The translations under genes were made by a program, and so were the position numbers. Below the pieces are notes generated by a model. It made no database searches and had not been told where the DNA came from. It saw only the letters and a program-made list of their open reading frames with translations. Below are positions 59,601 to 64,000 of a stretch of DNA of 64,000 bases, piece by piece; the first letter of the stretch is position 1, and each line of letters starts with the position of its first letter. Location: NCBI RefSeq assembly GCF_000346465.2, contig NC_034015.1, positions 10,371,867-10,435,866 of the forward strand, in the 5' to 3' direction. This stretch comes from Prunus persica (taxonomy: Eukaryota > Streptophyta > Magnoliopsida > Rosales > Rosaceae).

Positions 59601-61140
59601 AAAGCTCGCTTTAATATTTTCTTTCATTCTCTCTCTTGTGCTCAGAAAGCGGAGGAGGAAATTTTCTCGGAGTCCAAACAGTTTCTTGAGAAGTAACCAG
59701 AAGCAGCTCTAGATCTGCGTCACTGTCACAGAGCCTCAATGGTGCTTTCCTTGCTTTCTTAGCTGGAAGATTTGGTAAGATTCGCTTCGATCACAAAGCT
59801 TACCTTATACACCGCCTATATACACAAATACATACAGACATATATGTATATATACTCACTCTGAGACTGTCTTAAGACTTGGGCTTGCTCTCTTTCTGTA
59901 CTGTCTTCTGCTCTTGATCTTGGAAATGGCGAGATTTCTCTCTATCTCCCTGGATGTTGTGTACGTATGCTTTTGATGTTCGACTGCGATTACTTGTTAT
60001 TTGAAGCTATCAGTTTAAGGAAATGAGAAGTTCTCATAAATTTATTTTTTCTCTCTCTCAAGTTTAGATTTTTTGGGAAAATTAGTTTTGAATGGATTTC
60101 AAGAAGATCATTACTGCGATTGTTGCTGATTTGATCCTCAGGATCTGATTATGAATTTTATTTTGATTTTATTTTCGTTGTGTTGTTTTCATTTGGGAAT
60201 GATATAGTACAGTCTTTTTGAGTTTGACTTTGGTTTTTGTGCTCACAGATCTATTTGAAGTTTTCTTAACCTCTGTGTAATTGTTGGGAAATAAGTGGGG
60301 GTGATAATGAAATTGCAAAGGATGCAATTTGTCTTCAGGTTTTTTGTGGGCTTTTCATTTCCTCTCAAAGATATTATTCAATAACAAAACGTTATTATAC
60401 AAAGCGTTGTTGAATGTTATTGTTTCTGATAAAATAACCCGGATTTATGAATCTTAATTTCTTTTTTGTTTTCAAATATTTTCTCCGTATCCAACCAGAG
60501 ATTAATTTCTTGAATTTTCTTCTTCATTTTCTGTTATTTGTAATTATGTGTGTCTTGCTTGATTGCCATAAATTTTACAATCTATGATGTCTCTCATATT
60601 CAACTCTTTTTTTTTTTTTTGGTTCTGTTTGCTTTCTTGGAGACTGTGTATGTAGGAAAGTGAAAGTCCTTAAGAGAGGGAACCATTATCACGCACTTTT
60701 TTCCATTAGCTCTTGCTTTTGACGAAAACCAAACTTAGCATGGGCTAATCTAATTCTTAGATTATTTAGTTCCCTTATGACATTTTTACTTGTGTCTGAT
60801 AAATCCACTCAACTTGTTTTTCTTCTTCCAAAATATGTTATTTGTTCGTCTCTTTTTCTAAATCAAAATTTGTAAGTGGGTGTTGTCTCTGAAGAGGCAT
60901 ATGTGGAACTCATTATTGTTTGGATTATTCTAGTATGGTTTTGGTGAGGACCTTTAGTGCTTATATATGAATGTGTAAATATGACTTTGATGGTTACTCA
61001 TAGTTTAATTCTGTGATTGTTATTTTCAGCTGGCCTCCCAGCAAATGAAAGAATGTGCTAGGGATCAGAGCGGCTAAAACCCACTTCCTCTCCAGAAGCA
61101 TCTCATATCTCTGTTGACGAAAATAGACCCCAACACAGCC
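59601..61140 (+). promoter_or_regulatory. 5' leader of the CCCH gene: UTR intron and two upstream ORFs
   Basis: A donor gtaag at 59775 and an acceptor ttttcag ending at 61029 define a 1255-bp intron within the 5' UTR, with a long T-rich interior. The leader carries two short upstream ORFs. The first, at 59739-59762, has 7 codons (MVLSLLS) and lies just before the donor. The second, at 61045-61077, has 10 codons (MKECARDQSG) and ends 63 bp before the main ATG. Long 5'-UTR introns often raise expression in plants, and upstream ORFs often restrain translation. Confidence 0.6.
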
Positions 61141-63252
61141 ATGAATAATCACTTGACAGTTGAAACTGAAGATACTTTTGCCAGCTTACTTGAGCTTGCT
61201 GCGAACAATGACATTGAGAGCTTCAAAAGATCGATTGAACGGGACCCTTCTGCCATTGATGAGATTGGTTTATGGTATTGTCGTCAGAAGGGCTCAAAGC
61301 AGATGGTTAATGAGCAGAGAACCCCTTTAATGGTTGCCGCTATATATGGCAGCATTGATGTGATAAAGCTCATTCTTTCTCTCTCTGATGCTGATGTAAA
61401 TCGCGCCTGTGGGCTTGATAGGAGCACTGCTCTTCACTGTGCTGCCTCAGGTGGGGCTGAGAATGCTGTGGATGTTGTGAGGCTGCTTTTAGCGGCTGGT
61501 GCTGATCCCAATTTGGTTGATGCTAATGGTCATCGTCCTGTTGAAGTTATAGTTGTTCCTCCTAGGCTACAGAATGTGAGATTAGCTCTAGAAGAACTCC
61601 TTATGATTAATGGTTCTGCTGGTGAACAGATTCTAACGGTCTCAACAAGAACCCTACATTCAAGTTCTCCTCCTCTTTCAGCTTCCCCAGAAAATGGGTC
61701 TCCATCTGCTTTAGATTTCACTTGTTCTCCAACGAAGTCGAAGTTCTACAATCTTCCTGTCTCTTCTGCGTCAGAGAAGAAGGAATATCCTGTTGACCCT
61801 TCTCTCCCAGACATCAAGAACAGCATTTATTCAACTGATGAGTTTCGGATGTATTCATTCAAGGTGAGGCCTTGTTCACGTGCGTACTCCCATGATTGGA
61901 CTGAGTGCCCTTTTGTCCATCCAGGGGAAAATGCACGCAGAAGGGATCCTAGGAAGTTTCATTATAGCTGTGTTCCTTGCCCTGATTTCCGGAAGGGGGC
62001 TTGTAGACGTGGAGATATGTGTGAATATGCTCATGGGGTTTTTGAGTGCTGGCTACACCCAGCTCAGTATCGAACCCGACTTTGCAAAGATGGTACAAGT
62101 TGTGCAAGGAGGGTCTGCTTTTTTGCCCACACTGCAGAGGAACTCAGGCCATTATATGTCTCTACTGGTTCTGCTGTTCCCTCTCCTCGCTCGAGCACTT
62201 CTGGTGCTTCAGCCATGGATTTTGCTGCTGCAATGAGCCTCTTGCCTGGTTCCCCATCATCAGTCAATGTCATGTCTCCTTCACCATTTACTCCACCCAT
62301 GTCCCCATCTGCCAATGGCATGTCACACTCATCTCTAGCTTGGCCCCAACCTAATGTCCCAGCTTTGCATCTCCCAGGCAGCAATCTTCAGTCTAGTCGC
62401 TTGAGATCTTCCCTCTGTGCAAGAGATATGCCAGCCAATGATTATGATATAATGCCAGAGTTCGATATGCAGCAACAACAGCTCCTAAATGAGTTTTCTT
62501 GCCTCTCCCAACCATCCATGAGTTCTAATTCACTTAACCGTTCTGGCCGGTTGAAAACCCTAACCCCCTCAAATCTTGACGATCTCTTCTCTGCTGAGAG
62601 CTTATCACCCCGGTACTCTGATCAATCATTGCAGTCAGGTGTTTTCTCTCCAACTCACAAATCAGCTGTTCTTAATCAATTTCAGCAGCAGCAGAGCATG
62701 CTTTCACCAATTCATACAAACTTTTCCCCCAAGAGTGTTGATCACCCGCTATTGCAGGCCTCTTACGGGGTCCCATCCTCTGGGAGGATGTCTCCACGCA
62801 ATGTGGAACCAATCTCACCGATGGGCTCTCGGGTTTCCATGCTAGCTCAACGGGAGAAGCAACAACAGTTTCGTAGCCTTAGTTCACGGGAACTCGGCTC
62901 CAACTCAGCTTCCAATGTTGGTTCCCCTGTAAATTGTTGGTCAAAATGGGGATCCTCCAATGGAAAACCAGATTGGGCAGTTACTACAGATGAATTGGGT
63001 AAGCTCCGCAGATCATCTTCTTTTGAGCTTCTGCACAATGGAGAGGAGCCAGATCTATCATGGGTTCAGTCACTTGTTAAAGAATCTCCTACCGAAATCA
63101 AAGAAAAGCTAACACCGATCTCGGGTGTTACAGCCACTGGATCTTCCAGTGAGGGTTCAAATGCAAACTCCCAAAGGGAATCGGTTGATCATGCTGTTTT
63201 GGGAGCATGGATTGACCAAATGCATCTGGATCTTGTGGCTCAGCAGAACTGA
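61141..63252 (+). CDS. OXS2: Ankyrin-repeat, arginine-rich tandem CCCH zinc-finger protein (OXS2/AtC3H30 type)
   Basis: Intronless CDS of 703 aa from ATG 61141 (MNNHL) to TGA 63250-63252. The frame is open 27 bp further upstream but has no earlier ATG. Two ankyrin repeats lie at about 60-150 ([26 protein letters not shown]). The plant RR-TZF region at about 236-332 shows a CX10C-type cluster and then the exact pattern C-X7-C-X5-C-X3-H-X16-C-X5-C-X4-C-X3-H. The rest is rich in Ser, Pro, Gln and Asn, with repeated SP sites that could be phosphorylated. Family members shuttle between cytoplasm and nucleus, bind RNA or DNA, and act in stress and flowering responses. The length and the neighbouring SD3-1 gene fit At2g41900 (AtC3H30, OXS2, TZF7). 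It is the best-conserved gene in the window. Confidence 0.95.
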   Translation: MNNHLTVETEDTFASLLELAANNDIESFKRSIERDPSAIDEIGLWYCRQKGSKQMVNEQRTPLMVAAIYGSIDVIKLILSLSDADVNRACGLDRSTALHCAASGGAENAVDVVRLLLAAGADPNLVDANGHRPVEVIVVPPRLQNVRLALEELLMINGSAGEQILTVSTRTLHSSSPPLSASPENGSPSALDFTCSPTKSKFYNLPVSSASEKKEYPVDPSLPDIKNSIYSTDEFRMYSFKVRPCSRAYSHDWTECPFVHPGENARRRDPRKFHYSCVPCPDFRKGACRRGDMCEYAHGVFECWLHPAQYRTRLCKDGTSCARRVCFFAHTAEELRPLYVSTGSAVPSPRSSTSGASAMDFAAAMSLLPGSPSSVNVMSPSPFTPPMSPSANGMSHSSLAWPQPNVPALHLPGSNLQSSRLRSSLCARDMPANDYDIMPEFDMQQQQLLNEFSCLSQPSMSSNSLNRSGRLKTLTPSNLDDLFSAESLSPRYSDQSLQSGVFSPTHKSAVLNQFQQQQSMLSPIHTNFSPKSVDHPLLQASYGVPSSGRMSPRNVEPISPMGSRVSMLAQREKQQQFRSLSSRELGSNSASNVGSPVNCWSKWGSSNGKPDWAVTTDELGKLRRSSSFELLHNGEEPDLSWVQSLVKESPTEIKEKLTPISGVTATGSSSEGSNANSQRESVDHAVLGAWIDQMHLDLVAQQN

Positions 63253-64000
63253 AACAATGTTCAGTTAGTCCCAAGGTAGTTAACAGGAAGGTTTTGGTAA
63301 ATAACATAATGGCTTTTTTTCCAGATTTTGTTGGTGGGTGGTGTTGAAGGTAGCAGAAACATGGATGAAAGCAATTGCAGAAAGTCACTTGAAGAAAATT
63401 CATTTCACCATTCATTGTTACAGAAGTTAGAAAGAGTAAGCATACCTCTGGGTTATACTCAAAAAGATGGAACCCAGTCTAGGTGTCATTTTGCTTCCAA
63501 ATATTTTCAAATTTTAGGTTTATATGATCATCATTTTTTCTTCTATGATGAGCAACATGTTCTATGAATATGGAACTCAAAATCCTATGGCTGTTTCCTG
63601 TTCCTTTTATTCATTATCAACTTCAGTACAAATTAGGGTGGGGTGGTCATTCTATTATCTTCTTAAAGATTTCTTCATAATATGGGCCTGGACCTCTGGT
63701 CCATTTTTGGGGATTGGAAAGGTTGTTGCTTCTGATGTGTTCTAATGTAATTTTACAATATGGTAACTGCTAGTGCCAGTTACTAAGGGATAAAGAGGAA
63801 GATGGAGAAATTATGAAACCTTCCGTAATGTAACATTCAATTTTACTGCTATTGGTATTCTAATACTTATATTTTCATTTTTTTGTCACATCGTATCGTT
63901 CTTTTATCGTTTGTTCTGTTATGTTAATTTTATTCTGTTTCTCTCCTATTGGTATTGGTTTTGCTTTTAGTGGCTTATTAGGATAGCATTAACTTGAGAA
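63253..64000 (+). other. 3' UTR and downstream flank of the CCCH gene
   Basis: Non-coding sequence. The 3' UTR probably extends several hundred bases; a usable polyadenylation site is not certain. No further gene starts before the window edge. Confidence 0.5.

Noticed and set aside
61114..61140. Earlier start of the CCCH protein
   Set aside because: The upstream codon is TTG. The first ATG in frame is at 61141 and fits the family N-terminus.
1..64000. CRISPR arrays, bacterial operons, rRNA or tRNA genes
   Set aside because: None seen. The exon-intron structure, LTR elements and SINEs are those of a plant nuclear genome, and the tRNA-like boxes found belong to SINE-like repeats.

Overview
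This window is plant nuclear DNA, most likely from a Prunus species (Rosaceae). It carries a cluster of TIR-NB-LRR (TNL) resistance genes with spliced exons, several LTR retrotransposons, SINEs and MITEs. The decisive clue is a TNL at 9537-17389. Its LRR exon is followed by five successive post-LRR (C-JID-type) exons, and joining the nine exons I infer gives about 2042 aa with a post-LRR region of about 1080 aa. That architecture is known to me from the Prunus Ma root-knot-nematode resistance locus. Species and allele (resistant or susceptible) cannot be told from the sequence alone.

Layout. (1) 1-3691: a plus-strand Ty1/copia element. Its pol is split by a 1.4 kb LTR-like insertion, and its 3' LTR lands inside the LRR exon of the first TNL. 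(2) 3692-7257, minus: TNL-A, a broken TNL with two frameshifts. (3) 9537-17389, minus: TNL-B, the intact Ma-like gene. (4) 20395-35931, minus: two closely related TNLs, D (upstream) and C (downstream), fused in frame by a deletion. The LRR exon of D runs directly into the TIR exon of C, giving a potential TIR-NB-LRR-TIR-NB-LRR-PL-PL-PL protein of about 2528 aa. The second intron of D holds a copia element nested inside another copia. The fused exon has lost its canonical splice acceptor. The last post-LRR exon of C is cut off by an LTR-like sequence. (5) 37082-39340, minus: a G-type lectin receptor-like kinase of the SD3-1 type with pseudokinase features. (6) 41-59.5 kb: a gene-poor, AT-rich stretch with MITEs, a Mutator/foldback element, three SINE copies with target-site duplications, an internally deleted copia and a degenerate minisatellite. 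(7) 59.6-64 kb, plus: a CCCH tandem zinc-finger gene of the OXS2/AtC3H30 type with a 5'-UTR intron and two upstream ORFs.

The genes fall into two groups. The TNLs are immune receptors that duplicated locally together with their promoters. SD3-1 and OXS2/C3H30 are neighbours in Arabidopsis as I recall (At2g41890, At2g41900), so they mark an old syntenic anchor beside which the TNL cluster expanded. All exon boundaries are inferred from splice-site sequence, phase and comparison among the paralogs in this window. No transcript data were available.
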